DNA of 64,000 bases from Polluticaenibacter yanchengensis (GTDB lineage: Bacteria; Bacteroidota; Bacteroidia; Chitinophagales; Chitinophagaceae), in NCBI GenBank assembly GCA_027854065.1, contig JAQGEF010000001.1:310001-374000 (forward strand), read 5' to 3'. The notes under the pieces are model-generated. The model was not told the DNA's origin and made no database searches. It saw nothing but the letters and a program-made list of their open reading frames with translations. The position numbers and the translations under genes are program-made. Shown piece after piece: positions 54,258-63,395 of this stretch (positions are counted from its first letter, which is position 1; the number at the start of each line of letters is the position of its first letter).

Positions 54258-54806
54258 ATGTCAAAAACTATTGCCATACTGGCCACACATGGATTTGAAG
54301 AAAGTGAATTAAAATCTCCCGAAGAGCATTTGGAGCAACAGGGATGGACCGTGCATATTGTAAGCCCGGAACCTGGCAGTATAAAGGCATGGGCTAAGAA
54401 AGACTGGGGTAAAGCCTATCCCGTAGATGTTGAGTTGGCTGATGCTGACGCGTCACGGTATGATGCATTGGTAATACCGGGTGGTGTTATCAACCCGGAC
54501 CAATTAAGGGTAAATGAAGCGGCCCTGTCATTTGTCCGTGATTTTTTTGACCAGAAAAAGCCGGTAGCGGCAATTTGCCACGGGCCCCAGGTATTGATCA
54601 ATGCAGATGTAATTAAGGACAGGCGGTTAACTTCTGTAAAGAATATCAGCAAAGACCTTATTAATGCCGGGGCATTATGGACTGATGAAGCTGTAATAGT
54701 AGATGAAGGTCTGGTTACCAGCCGTACGCCTGATGACCTGCCTGACTTTAATGCTAAAATAACAGAAGAAATCCTTGAAGGCAGGCATGAAAACCAGCAT
54801 GCTTAA
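54258..54806 (+). CDS. DJ-1/PfpI-family type 1 glutamine amidotransferase-like protein
   Basis: The 182-residue protein has ILATHGFEESELKSPEEHLEQQGW, YDALVIPGGVINPDQLR and the nucleophile elbow AAICHGPQVLINADV (Cys-His), with TSRTPDDLPDF near the end. This is the YhbO/PfpI subgroup, cytoplasmic proteins linked to stress and glyoxal repair. It follows the PNPOx-like gene by 28 bp. Confidence 0.9.
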   Translation: MSKTIAILATHGFEESELKSPEEHLEQQGWTVHIVSPEPGSIKAWAKKDWGKAYPVDVELADADASRYDALVIPGGVINPDQLRVNEAALSFVRDFFDQKKPVAAICHGPQVLINADVIKDRRLTSVKNISKDLINAGALWTDEAVIVDEGLVTSRTPDDLPDFNAKITEEILEGRHENQHA

Positions 54807-54850
54807 AGCGGATCTGGCAAAGAGACATTCTAATGTTTCAGACACTATAT

Positions 54851-54888
54851 AATAGCCTATGAGGAAACTTAATTTCTCATAGGTTATT
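54851..54888 (+). terminator. Hairpin terminator of the stress group
   Basis: The stem AATAGCCTATGAG / CTCATAGGTTATT has one wobble and a 12-base loop; the T-run is weak. Confidence 0.5.
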
Positions 54889-54917
54889 GTACTAAAATAA
54901 AAGTGTTATTGGTAAAA

Positions 54918-55083
54918 TAATGTACTGCTGCTGAATGGCAGCAGGATGCGTGGGCAGCGAGGAACGAGCTGGTGCGACCCAGGAACCGGCAACAACCCTG
55001 TTGCAACCAGCACGGAGCATAGCGAACCCCTAAGCAGCCTGAACAAATACTTAATTGTAAAATAACTGCTGATTGCCCCAAAT
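54918..55083 (+). repeat. Dispersed intergenic structured repeat, copy H
   Basis: CTGCTGCTGAATGGCAGCAGG is followed by GAGCTGGTGCGACCCAGGAA, a GCAACA...TGTTGC hairpin inside CTGGT...ACCAG, GCACGGAGCATAGCGAACCCC, CCTGAACAAATACTTAATTG and GATTGCCCCAAATT. The blocks match copies B, C and F in order. The 54807-55120 gap holds this and the hairpin terminator only. Confidence 0.62.
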
Positions 55084-55120
55084 TAAAAAGAAAAAAACTT
55101 AACCGGCCTGATACCTGCTA

Positions 55121-56701
55121 TTACCGGATCAGTTGTTTGATGCTTTCAATATCGTCAATATCATTGACGGTTTTATCTCTGCGCCAACGCAGGATTCTTG
55201 GGAAACGTAATGCGACACCTGACTTGTGCCGGTTGCTGAAACTGATGCCTTCAAACGCCAGCTCAAATACGAGTTCAGGTTTTACCGTACGCACAGGCCC
55301 GAACTTTTCCAATGCATTGTTATTGACAAAGCGGCTCACTTCCTGGATCTCTTTATCCGTTAAACCGGAATATGCTTTGGCAATAGTCACCAGGTTTTCA
55401 CCGTCTTTTACTGCAAACGTGTAATCCGTATAATAGCCACTGCGCCTGCCACTGCCTTTTTGCGCATATATGAGTACGGCATCCAATGTAAGCGGGTCTA
55501 TTTTCCATTTCCACCAGTCACCTCTTTTCCTGCCGCTGTGATAAGGAGATTCTTTTTGTTTCAACATCAGTCCTTCGCTATTCTGTAATCTGGCCGTTTC
55601 GCGTATAAGGGCTAATTCTTCCCAGTCAGAAAAATGAATAACGGGTGAAAGACGTAGACCATGACTGCTGTTGTGTATGAATAAATGTTCTAACTGTTGT
55701 CTTCTTTCCGACAACTGTTTTGCCCGCCAATCGGCATTTTCCCATTCCAGCAAATCATAGGCAAAGAGTACTACCGGTAAATCCTGCAACATTTTCCTGC
55801 TGATGTTTTTTCGGTTCAGCCGCTTTTGTAATTCGGAAAAATTTTGCACTATCTCGTCTTTATGAACAAGCAATTCCCCATCTATTACAAAGTTGCCATC
55901 TATCAACAGCAGTGCGTCTTTTATTTCGGGGAATTGGTCTGTAATTAATTCTTCGCCTCTTGACCAGATAAAGACTTCTCCCCCGCGTTTTATCAATTGT
56001 GCGCGTATGCCGTCCCACTTGTATTCCGCTTGCCAGAGACCTTCCATACCTAGTTCAGACAATTCTTTATCTAAAGCGTATGCCAGGCAAAATGGATAAG
56101 GTTTTGAGCGATGGCTTTGTATATGTTCTCCGTTGATCAAGGCATCAAATGTAACCTGGTCCGGATGCCACTCCCCCATTATGGTATGTGCGACGGCACT
56201 GGCCTCCATCTTATAATAACCGGCAATAGCATTGATAAGACTTTTGGCGGCAATGCCTACCCTGAAACTGCCTCCTAAAAGTTTATTAAAAATGAAACGT
56301 TCTGTGTGTGGCAGATTTTGCCAGGCATTAATGACATACTGCTTTTTCTCCGGCTCTGTCATTAATTCAAGTAACTTTATCTGTTCCATCCATACTGCCA
56401 GCGGTTGCTCCTTATATTGAACAGGTTCCGGTAAAATGAGAGAGATGGTTTCCCCAAGATCACCTACCGCTGCATAAGATTCCTGGAATAACCATGCGGG
56501 AATTCCTGCGATCTCTATAGCCCACTGTTTTAATAGCGTTGTGCTTACTTTTCGCTTAGGCCGCTTGCCGGTGAAGAGCGCCAGGAACCATAGTTTGTCT
56601 TCATCGGGGGCCTTCGCAAGAAAGGTTTCGATTGCTTCCTGCTTTAAGCCTGTTTTATTGGTGCTGTCTAAAGCGTTGATGAGTATTGCAAATTCTTTCA
56701 C
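55121..56701 (-). CDS. ATP-dependent DNA ligase (ligase-associated damage-response type)
   Basis: The 526-residue protein has an N-terminal helical domain (about 1-185). The adenylation domain carries motif I AEYKWDGIRAQ (adenylated Lys), WSRGEELIT, DGELLV, LPVVLFAYDLL, EGLMLKQKESPY and WWKWK. An OB-fold C-terminus has AFEGISFSNRHKSGVALRFPRILRWR. It seals nicks with ATP. It lies 16 bp after the gene for its partner nuclease; together they resemble a non-NHEJ ligase/exonuclease repair unit. Confidence 0.9.
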   Translation of the reverse strand: MKEFAILINALDSTNKTGLKQEAIETFLAKAPDEDKLWFLALFTGKRPKRKVSTTLLKQWAIEIAGIPAWLFQESYAAVGDLGETISLILPEPVQYKEQPLAVWMEQIKLLELMTEPEKKQYVINAWQNLPHTERFIFNKLLGGSFRVGIAAKSLINAIAGYYKMEASAVAHTIMGEWHPDQVTFDALINGEHIQSHRSKPYPFCLAYALDKELSELGMEGLWQAEYKWDGIRAQLIKRGGEVFIWSRGEELITDQFPEIKDALLLIDGNFVIDGELLVHKDEIVQNFSELQKRLNRKNISRKMLQDLPVVLFAYDLLEWENADWRAKQLSERRQQLEHLFIHNSSHGLRLSPVIHFSDWEELALIRETARLQNSEGLMLKQKESPYHSGRKRGDWWKWKIDPLTLDAVLIYAQKGSGRRSGYYTDYTFAVKDGENLVTIAKAYSGLTDKEIQEVSRFVNNNALEKFGPVRTVKPELVFELAFEGISFSNRHKSGVALRFPRILRWRRDKTVNDIDDIESIKQLIR

Positions 56702-56717
56702 GTGCCTGTTTTTAATA

Positions 56718-57719
56718 TTATGACAACTCCTGTATTTCTTCTTCTCCGAATACTGTTTTTACAGCTTTGGTTGGGATACCGATTTCATTGAGGTATTTTT
56801 CAAAAACGGCTGTTTGGCCGTGGGTAACATATACCTGCTCTGCCTGCGTTCCCTTAATTACTTGCAACAATCCATTCCAGTCTGCATGATCGCTAATAGC
56901 AAAGCCGGCATCTGCCGCGCGCCACCTGCGTGCGCCTCGTACCTGCATCCATCCGGAACAAATGGCTTCTGCACGGTGGGGTACTTTTCTGAGCAGGTTA
57001 GTATCTACGAGTGAAGGTGGAACTATAAGTATGCCGTTTTCTATTGTTTTCAAATCTGTGTTTAAATCCACCGTATGATAGTCCGGAAGGCGCACACCGG
57101 CAGCTTCATAGGCATCATTCAATTTGGCGATGGAGTAATGCACATTTAATGGACCCAAGCCTTCCAGGGCTTTCATGATCCTCTGGGCTTTCCCCAGCGC
57201 ATAGCCTATCAGTACAGATGTTTTACCAATTGCCTGGTTATTTTGCACCCAGCTTCTTAACTGGCGGTTTTGTTCTTCTACAGATGCCCAATTATAAACA
57301 GGTAAAGCGAAAGTACTTTCGCTGACAAATTCATGGCATTTTACAATTTCAATTGGGGTGGTTAAACCGTCATGCTGCACTTTGTAATCTCCTGATACAA
57401 CTGCGACACGCCCTTTGTATTCCATGCGAACCTGTGCGGCCCCGATGATATGCCCTGCAGGATGCAGGGATAGTTTTACACCATTGATATCTACTGTTTC
57501 ACCATATTCTATTCCCTGAACGCTGATATCGCCTAACCGGATCTTTAAAATGGGAGTGGTTAAATGATGACACAGGTAATCATTCATGCCTGCCCTGGCA
57601 TGATCGCTATGCCCGTGCGTAATAATGGCTTTATCCACCGGCATCCAGGGATCAATATAAAATTTGCCCTGTACACAGTAAATACCCTCAGGCCTGAATT
57701 GTAATAAACGGCTCTGCAT
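56718..57719 (-). CDS. Ligase-associated metallo-beta-lactamase-fold DNA exonuclease
   Basis: The 333-residue SNM1/Artemis-like hydrolase has the metal-binding HGHSDHARAGM, HPAGHIIGAAQVRMEY, SGDYKVQHDG and ESTFALPVYNW, with GYALGKAQRIMKAL later. ISDHADWNGLL and VYVTHGQTA complete the set. It starts with LLQFRPEGIYCVQGKFYIDPW. The gene leads the two-gene unit with the DNA ligase, so it probably trims DNA ends before sealing. Confidence 0.9.
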   Translation of the reverse strand: MQSRLLQFRPEGIYCVQGKFYIDPWMPVDKAIITHGHSDHARAGMNDYLCHHLTTPILKIRLGDISVQGIEYGETVDINGVKLSLHPAGHIIGAAQVRMEYKGRVAVVSGDYKVQHDGLTTPIEIVKCHEFVSESTFALPVYNWASVEEQNRQLRSWVQNNQAIGKTSVLIGYALGKAQRIMKALEGLGPLNVHYSIAKLNDAYEAAGVRLPDYHTVDLNTDLKTIENGILIVPPSLVDTNLLRKVPHRAEAICSGWMQVRGARRWRAADAGFAISDHADWNGLLQVIKGTQAEQVYVTHGQTAVFEKYLNEIGIPTKAVKTVFGEEEIQELS

Positions 57720-58413
57720 AAATTAAAATGTAACAGGTGTATTTTTAAAAAGTTTCATACTATCAAAATGATTATTTTCTGATATAGTGTGAATGAACAA
57801 AATACATACCATTATTAATTATTATTACCAGAATTTATGAAGGCTTTAAATATTTTTTTAATCACTCTAAGAGTAAAAGCCAGCATCAAGCAATTTCTTT
57901 TAAGGACAATTTATCATTTAAAAGAAAGCTATCAATAAGTGATAACTCCCTTTTAATGATACCTCCAATTAAACATTTTTCGGAAAGCCCCTCTATCCGA
58001 TATAGATCTATATCAGAACTGTTATTCGTAGGATGTGTATAACCAATCATTAAAACCAAACTAACTGACAAGCTATTGCTTACCGGTATAATTTATTATA
58101 AACATGACGAATATAGGAGTGCCTTTCCAGAACCGTGTAATGAACTAAATCTTCCGAATTATTATTTTCACTATATAATTGTTATCTATTAAATAATTGA
58201 CAAGGATTAAAACCGGGGAATGATACAATTACAACACCAGCATTTTTTTTATTTTGGGTATGGAATACTATGTAACCTGCTTCTCCTCTCTATCCTCCCG
58301 GCATTTGCCTGAGAACTATTGAGGATGAATACTTCATAAACAGCATATAATTATCATCAGGTAAGAAACAACTATAAAGAAACATAAGGTTTTTTAGGCA
58401 GTAGTGTCACGTA
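57720..58413. other. AT-rich spacer without a supportable gene
   Basis: The only longer frame is a 61-codon minus-strand ORF (57886-58071) with no recognisable features, so I do not call it. No strong hairpin or repeat copy was seen. Confidence 0.4.
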
Positions 58414-58620
58414 TTAAAAAATATGATCTCTGAATTCCTCTAAAAGTTCTTCAAAAGCAGATACACGGTCTTTTGCAAAGCTCTCATCATTTACCGGGTT
58501 TGCTGCTTCTATTGCCACTTTTTGTAAACGCCTGATCTCAGCTTTCAATTCGGCAATCTCTTCTAATAGAGACAAGAGTAAATCTGTGTTCATAGAATAT
58601 GTTTTAAGATTAATATCCAT
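58414..58620 (-). CDS. Small coiled-coil protein, hypothetical
   Basis: The 68-residue frame has heptad-like Leu/Ile spacing (LLLSLLEEIAELKAEIRRLQKV) and a second helix (AFEELLEEFRDHIF). A start at the second Met (MNTDLLLS, 58593) is equally possible. The amphipathic pattern and charged composition suggest a real small protein, but no homology is recognised. Confidence 0.45.
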   Translation of the reverse strand: MDINLKTYSMNTDLLLSLLEEIAELKAEIRRLQKVAIEAANPVNDESFAKDRVSAFEELLEEFRDHIF

Positions 58621-58835
58621 ACTTAATACTTTCTAAAAATAATACTTTTTATCTAAAATGCAAACTCATTCATAATAAATATACTATGCACTTATAAATA
58701 TGAAAATTATGTATTTTATTTTGCTCAATTATAATTATATTAGATTCCAGCATTGCGTCTTTCTTATTATTACCATTGGGTTTATCGGGATTCTGAAAAC
58801 CATGTAAATCCTTCCATTGATACATGTATTAAAAT

Positions 58836-58943
58836 ATGAGAAATTTTATTCAATTAGTAATAGAAAAATCCGGCTATCCTATTTCTATCGTATCAATTTC
58901 TGCTGTCTTTATATTTTCTTTATACGCAGATGGCTACCTTTAA
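58836..58943 (+). CDS. Small membrane peptide upstream of the KdpD-like kinase
   Basis: The 35-codon frame starts MRNFIQLVIEKSGYP and has one hydrophobic segment (ISIVSISAVFIFSLYADGY). It ends 21 bp before the kinase start and runs in the same direction. The size is similar to KdpF (about 30 residues), but the sequence is not recognisably KdpF. It may be a kinase-associated peptide or chance. Confidence 0.4.
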   Translation: MRNFIQLVIEKSGYPISIVSISAVFIFSLYADGYL

Positions 58944-58964
58944 CACTGTAAATTGTTACATTGA

Positions 58965-60035
58965 ATGAGTTCCGGGTTAAAAAAAAAGAAGTACCAATAT
59001 ATCATCAGCATATCAATTGTGCTTCTTGTTTCTTTATTGTGCTTTTCGGTCAAAGATGAAATTAATTACAGAATTGTAGCGCTTATTCTTTTGCTGACAG
59101 TTTCCGTAATCGCAATGCTTTTTGAAATTTTCCCGGTATTGCTCTCTGCGTTGCTGAGTGCTTTTATATGGAACTATTGCTTTATCCCTCCTATTTTCAC
59201 ACTTGATATCAGTAATGCAGAAGATTTATTAATGTTTCTTTCATATTTTTTTGTAGCGCTTTTAAATGCGGTTTTGACCTATAAAATAAAACAGGCTGAA
59301 AAAAATGTGCGGGATAAGGAGGAAAAAGAAAAAACGATTGTACTTTATAACACCCTGCTTAATTCTCTTTCCCACGAATTAAGAACGCCTATAGCAACAA
59401 TCATGGGCACGGTGGATACGTTGAAGGATAATAATGATAAGCTGGATAACAGTCAGAAACTGGACTTATTGAATGATATTGATATCGCGAGCATTCGCCT
59501 GAACAGGCAGGTGGATAATATTTTGAATATGAGCAGGCTGGAAAGTGGCACATTAACCATTAAACCGGATTGGTGCGATATCGATGAACTGGTAAATAAC
59601 GTTATTCAAAAAGTGAATACATCAAACACTCATACGGTTTATTTTTTACCTGCTGCTAATTTACCTTTATTTAAAATTGACATTGGTTTTACTGAACAAA
59701 TTCTATTGAACCTTTTACAAAATTCAATCTTGTATACACCCGCAGGTTCTGTCATCATTATTGAAGTGGCTTATGAGTTGGAGAATTGTGTGCTGATAGT
59801 CAGGGACAATGGCCCAGGGTTTCCCGAGGAAGAAATCCCTTTGGTATTTAAAAAATTTTACAGGCTGCCGAATACTAAAATTGTGGGCAGCGGTTTGGGA
59901 CTTTCTATTGCCAAAGGTTTTACCGAAGCTCAAAACGGTACAATTGTCCTGGAAAATAATATAGATGGCGGTGCCGGGTTTACCGTAAAAATACCTGCAG
60001 AAGTGAATTTTTTAAATAACCTGAAAAATGAGTAA
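58965..60035 (+). CDS. KdpD-like sensor histidine kinase (shortened)
   Basis: The 356-residue protein starts with the four-TM DUF4118 module of KdpD (about 10-105, IPPIFTLDISNAEDLLMFLSYFFVALLNAVLTY). HisKA follows with His137 in SHELRTP, then HATPase_c with NLLQNSILYTP, DNGPGFPEEEI and GSGLGLSIAKGF. It lacks the N-terminal KdpD/USP cytoplasmic domains of the ~900-residue E. coli protein. The regulator gene overlaps its end by 8 bp. Confidence 0.9.
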   Translation: MSSGLKKKKYQYIISISIVLLVSLLCFSVKDEINYRIVALILLLTVSVIAMLFEIFPVLLSALLSAFIWNYCFIPPIFTLDISNAEDLLMFLSYFFVALLNAVLTYKIKQAEKNVRDKEEKEKTIVLYNTLLNSLSHELRTPIATIMGTVDTLKDNNDKLDNSQKLDLLNDIDIASIRLNRQVDNILNMSRLESGTLTIKPDWCDIDELVNNVIQKVNTSNTHTVYFLPAANLPLFKIDIGFTEQILLNLLQNSILYTPAGSVIIIEVAYELENCVLIVRDNGPGFPEEEIPLVFKKFYRLPNTKIVGSGLGLSIAKGFTEAQNGTIVLENNIDGGAGFTVKIPAEVNFLNNLKNE

Positions 60036-60708
60036 AAGTGAAATATTAATTATTGATGATGAACCACAGATAAGGAAGTTATTAGAAATAAACCTTGAAA
60101 ATAATGATTATAAAGTTTACCAGGCTGAGACCGGGAAGCAGGGCATTATTATGGCTGCCAATCATCCGCCGGAATTAATCCTGCTGGACCTGGGATTGCC
60201 TGACCGCAGCGGTCATGATATTTTAAAGGAATTAAGACAATGGTATAATAAGTCTATTATTATTCTATCGGTACAGAATAGCGAAAATGATATTGTAACG
60301 GCCCTGGATAATGGGGCTACAGATTATTTGAGCAAACCATTTCGTACAGCAGAGTTACTGGCGCGTGTGCGCTCTGCTATCAGGAGGCACCAGGCTATTG
60401 AAAATCATTCTGACCTGTTGTTATACGGCACCCTGGAAGTGGACCTTAAGGCCCGTACTTTGAAGAAAAACAATGAGATTGTAAAGCTGACTTCTACTGA
60501 ATACAACCTGATGGCTTTGTTTGTAAAACATGAAGGGAGTGTTTTGACTCATCAATTTATTCTTAAAGAGATCTGGGGTGTGGGCAGCCAGACTGAAACG
60601 CAGTACCTGAGGGTTTTTGTGGGCACCCTGAGAAAAAAAATTGAGGACAATCCTAATCAACCAATGCATATCATTACAGAAAATGGTGTAGGCTACCGCT
60701 TTCAATAG
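60028..60708 (+). CDS. KdpE-like response regulator (OmpR family)
   Basis: The 226-residue protein has a receiver domain with EILIIDDEPQIRKLLEI, phosphoacceptor Asp in LILLDLGLPDRSG, and Lys in YLSKPF. The C-terminal winged helix (about 130-226) has LTSTEYNLMALFVKHEGSVLTHQFILKEIWG and YLRVFVGTLRKKIE. It is overlapped by the kinase gene. The potassium transporter gene downstream suggests K+ or osmotic control, perhaps of kup itself. Confidence 0.92.
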   Translation: MSKSEILIIDDEPQIRKLLEINLENNDYKVYQAETGKQGIIMAANHPPELILLDLGLPDRSGHDILKELRQWYNKSIIILSVQNSENDIVTALDNGATDYLSKPFRTAELLARVRSAIRRHQAIENHSDLLLYGTLEVDLKARTLKKNNEIVKLTSTEYNLMALFVKHEGSVLTHQFILKEIWGVGSQTETQYLRVFVGTLRKKIEDNPNQPMHIITENGVGYRFQ

Positions 60709-60817
60709 GAACACTTGTAATAGAAATCTTTATACTTTCTTTATGTGATTGTGGCTGATATTTATGTTTGCCTGATGCATTTGCCGGCAAATTTGCATTG
60801 AATTAAAAGCATTCGCA

Positions 60818-62800
60818 ATGCATGACCATCAGGCATCTAATACAGCGCATTTACATGATCATACGAAGGTTACTTTTGCTACTTTGTTGATAGCATTGGG
60901 TATTATTTATGGTGACATCGGCACCAGCCCGCTTTATACGTTTAAGGCCATTGTTGGAAAGAGGGAAATTTCTGAACTGCTTGTCCTGGGTGGTGTCTCC
61001 TGCATCTTTTGGACCCTGGCATTACAAACGACTATTAAATATGTATGGCTTACGCTGAAAGCTGATAACCAGGGAGAGGGTGGCATCTTCTCTCTTTATT
61101 CCCTGGTAAGAAGATATGGTAAAAAGCTGGTGATACCTACAATGTTGGGGGCTGCTGCGTTGCTTGCCGATGGCATGATCACGCCTGCGATATCGGTAAC
61201 ATCGGCTATTGAAGGCCTGGAAAAAATAGAGGGCTTAAAACATATTCCTGTTGTGCCTATTGTGATCGGGGTTATTTCACTGGTATTTTTTGTTCAGCGT
61301 TTTGGCACTCATAAAGTAGGGAAAGCCTTCGGGCCTATTATGACTGCCTGGTTCCTGGTACTGCTTGCGATGGGATTAATGTATGTAGTACAATACCCTG
61401 CTGTTATTCGTGCTTTAAACCCTTATTACGCTTATGAATTACTGACGCATTATCCGCAGGGATTCTGGATACTGGGAGCAGTGTTCCTGTGTACAACTGG
61501 TGCGGAAGCATTGTACTCCGACCTTGGACATTGCGGTAGAAATAATATCCGTATTACCTGGTCGTTTGTAAAAATTTGTCTTGTAGTGAACTACCTTGGC
61601 CAGGCTGCCTGGCTGCTTAATAAAGGGGATACTTTTTTGGGGGACCGTAACCCGTTTTTTGAAATGATGCCTGAATGGTTTTTACTTCCTGGTATTCTGA
61701 TTGCGACATTGGCAGCTATTGTAGCTTCCCAGGCATTGATCAGTGGTTCATTTACGTTAATTAATGAAGCAATCAATCTTAATTTCTGGCAAAGAGTGGG
61801 CGTTAAACAGCCTTCTGATACGAAAGGGCAGATATATATTCCGAGTGTAAATAATATACTGTGGATCGGCTGTATACTGGTAATACTTTATTTCCGGGAC
61901 TCATCGCATATGGAAGCGGCGTATGGACTGGCAATTACGCTGGCAATGATTACAACGACGATCCTGCTTTCTTATTTCCTGCTTTATAAACTGAAATGGA
62001 ACAGGGTTTTAGTTTTTTTCTTCCTGCTGGTATTTGCTGTTATTGAGATCTCCTTCTTTACCGCGAATGTCGTTAAGTTCCGGGATGGTGGTTATATTAC
62101 GGTATTTGCCGGCAGTATCTTTTTCTTCGTGATGTATGTGAGTTATTTTGCCCGCAAGATCAATAACAGTTATACCAAATTCGAAGATCTTGGCAAATAT
62201 GCCTATACGATTGCGGAACTAAGCAATGATGAAAGCATTCCTAAATTTACGACGCATCTGATTTACCTGACGAAAGCTGACAGAAGGGACCAGATTGAAG
62301 ACAAGATTATTAAATCGATTTTTGATAAAAAACCTAAGCGGGCAGATGTTTATTGGTTTTTCCATATCAACCGCACCAATTATCCCTATACGCTGGATTA
62401 CGAAGTTTCTGAACTGGTGGATGATAAAGTGATAAAGATTGTTCTGAATATCGGGTTCCGGATTCAGCCTAAGACTGAATTATATTTTGAAAAAATTATT
62501 GATGATCTGATCGCTAATAAAGAACTGAACCTTCACCTGAAAGATGACGGCAGTACTAAATACAATCGCTCTGTTGATTTTAAATTTATTGTATTGGAAA
62601 GATACCTGTCTGTTGATAATGAGTTTGCGCTTAGGGAGGGTATTATTCTTAAATCTTATTTCTTTTTGAAACAGTTTGCACAAAAAGATGAACAGGCGTT
62701 TGGACTGGATAAGAATGATGTACTGGTGGAGCATATTCCCCTGGTTTATCAGCCTGTGAAATCTATTAATTTAAAACGGAAAGAAACGACGATGCGATGA
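60818..62800 (+). CDS. kup: KUP-family potassium uptake protein
   Basis: The 660-residue protein has a His-rich cytoplasmic N-terminus (MHDHQASNTAHLHDHTK). About 12 TM helices follow, beginning LLIALGIIYGDIGTSPLYTFKAI (the KUP signature), with DNQGEGGIFSLYSLVRR, LGAAALLADGMITPAISVTSAIEGL and GAEALYSDLGHCGRNNI. A ~210-residue soluble C-terminus follows. It is a proton-coupled K+ importer. It starts 109 bp after the kdpE-like gene. Confidence 0.95.
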   Translation: MHDHQASNTAHLHDHTKVTFATLLIALGIIYGDIGTSPLYTFKAIVGKREISELLVLGGVSCIFWTLALQTTIKYVWLTLKADNQGEGGIFSLYSLVRRYGKKLVIPTMLGAAALLADGMITPAISVTSAIEGLEKIEGLKHIPVVPIVIGVISLVFFVQRFGTHKVGKAFGPIMTAWFLVLLAMGLMYVVQYPAVIRALNPYYAYELLTHYPQGFWILGAVFLCTTGAEALYSDLGHCGRNNIRITWSFVKICLVVNYLGQAAWLLNKGDTFLGDRNPFFEMMPEWFLLPGILIATLAAIVASQALISGSFTLINEAINLNFWQRVGVKQPSDTKGQIYIPSVNNILWIGCILVILYFRDSSHMEAAYGLAITLAMITTTILLSYFLLYKLKWNRVLVFFFLLVFAVIEISFFTANVVKFRDGGYITVFAGSIFFFVMYVSYFARKINNSYTKFEDLGKYAYTIAELSNDESIPKFTTHLIYLTKADRRDQIEDKIIKSIFDKKPKRADVYWFFHINRTNYPYTLDYEVSELVDDKVIKIVLNIGFRIQPKTELYFEKIIDDLIANKELNLHLKDDGSTKYNRSVDFKFIVLERYLSVDNEFALREGIILKSYFFLKQFAQKDEQAFGLDKNDVLVEHIPLVYQPVKSINLKRKETTMR

Positions 62801-62887
62801 TCGCAGTAAGATATTTGCAGCACCAGGTGTATGTGTGTCGTATTTGGAGGAGATGGCTTTTCCCAATTATTTTCGATCCGGCATATG

Positions 62888-63150
62888 ATTGAACCCACCC
62901 TTGCCCCTCCATGGAGGAGAAATGGTGCTTGTGTCATTTGATGGTTGAGTAATTTGATATATCTGAAGATTGTTTTAAGCATCAAGTCTTATTCAAATAA
63001 AAATTTTCACCCATCCCCGGCAAGGAAAAGAGATTGCGCTTGTGTCATATGGTGGTTAGTGATTTGATGTACCTGAGGTTTTCTTAGATGCAAATGCTAT
63101 TTAGATAAAAGATGTTATCCATATCCGTGAAGAAATGAATTGGGCGATTT
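62888..63150 (+). repeat. Degenerate tandem repeat, ~115-bp period
   Basis: Two full units and a partial third share CCACCC/CACCCATCCC, then GCTTGTGTCAT.TG.TGGTT, ATTTGAT.TA.CTGA.G.TTT, and CTATTTAGATAAA or CTTATTCAAATAAA. Units start near 62890, 63006 and 63118. The first unit contains a CCCCTCCATGGAGG palindrome of the short repeat family. Confidence 0.6.
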
Positions 63151-63197
63151 AGTCTTTGGATGATTGCCTGCGTGCTTTGGGGATGATACAGGTTAAA

Positions 63198-63336
63198 TAG
63201 GATTATCACTGTTGAAGGGCTGCGGTGGACAGCAGGCGACGGCGCAAGCCGGCGGTACGAAGCTTTAGCGGAGTACGATACCCTGCAGTACGCCGAACCT
63301 CCGCTGAGCCGGATATTTGCTGTTGACAGCCCATAA
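63198..63336 (+). repeat. Dispersed intergenic structured repeat, copy I
   Basis: CACTGTTGAAGGGCTGCGGTGG is followed by GGCGGTACGAAGC, GGAGTACGATACCCTGCAGTAC, GAGCCGGATATTTGCTGTTG and ACAGCCCATAATT. The GGTATCGTAC block is shared with copy A. It lies in the 62801-63395 gap together with the tandem repeat. Confidence 0.65.
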
Positions 63337-63337
63337 T

Positions 63338-63374
63338 TAAAAGCCTCTGGAATTTAACTCCTGAGGCTTTTAAA
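63338..63374 (-). terminator. Terminator of the acyl-CoA dehydrogenase gene
   Basis: The minus-strand stem AAAAGCCTCAGGA / TCCAGAGGCTTTT (one mismatch) is followed by AATTAT, about 22 bp after the stop codon. Confidence 0.65.
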
Positions 63375-63395
63375 ATAATTTCGGGTGGCAATCTT

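Noticed and set aside
57886..58071. 61-codon minus-strand frame
   Set aside because: It has no recognisable motif and a weak start context in AT-rich spacer DNA. It cannot be told from chance.
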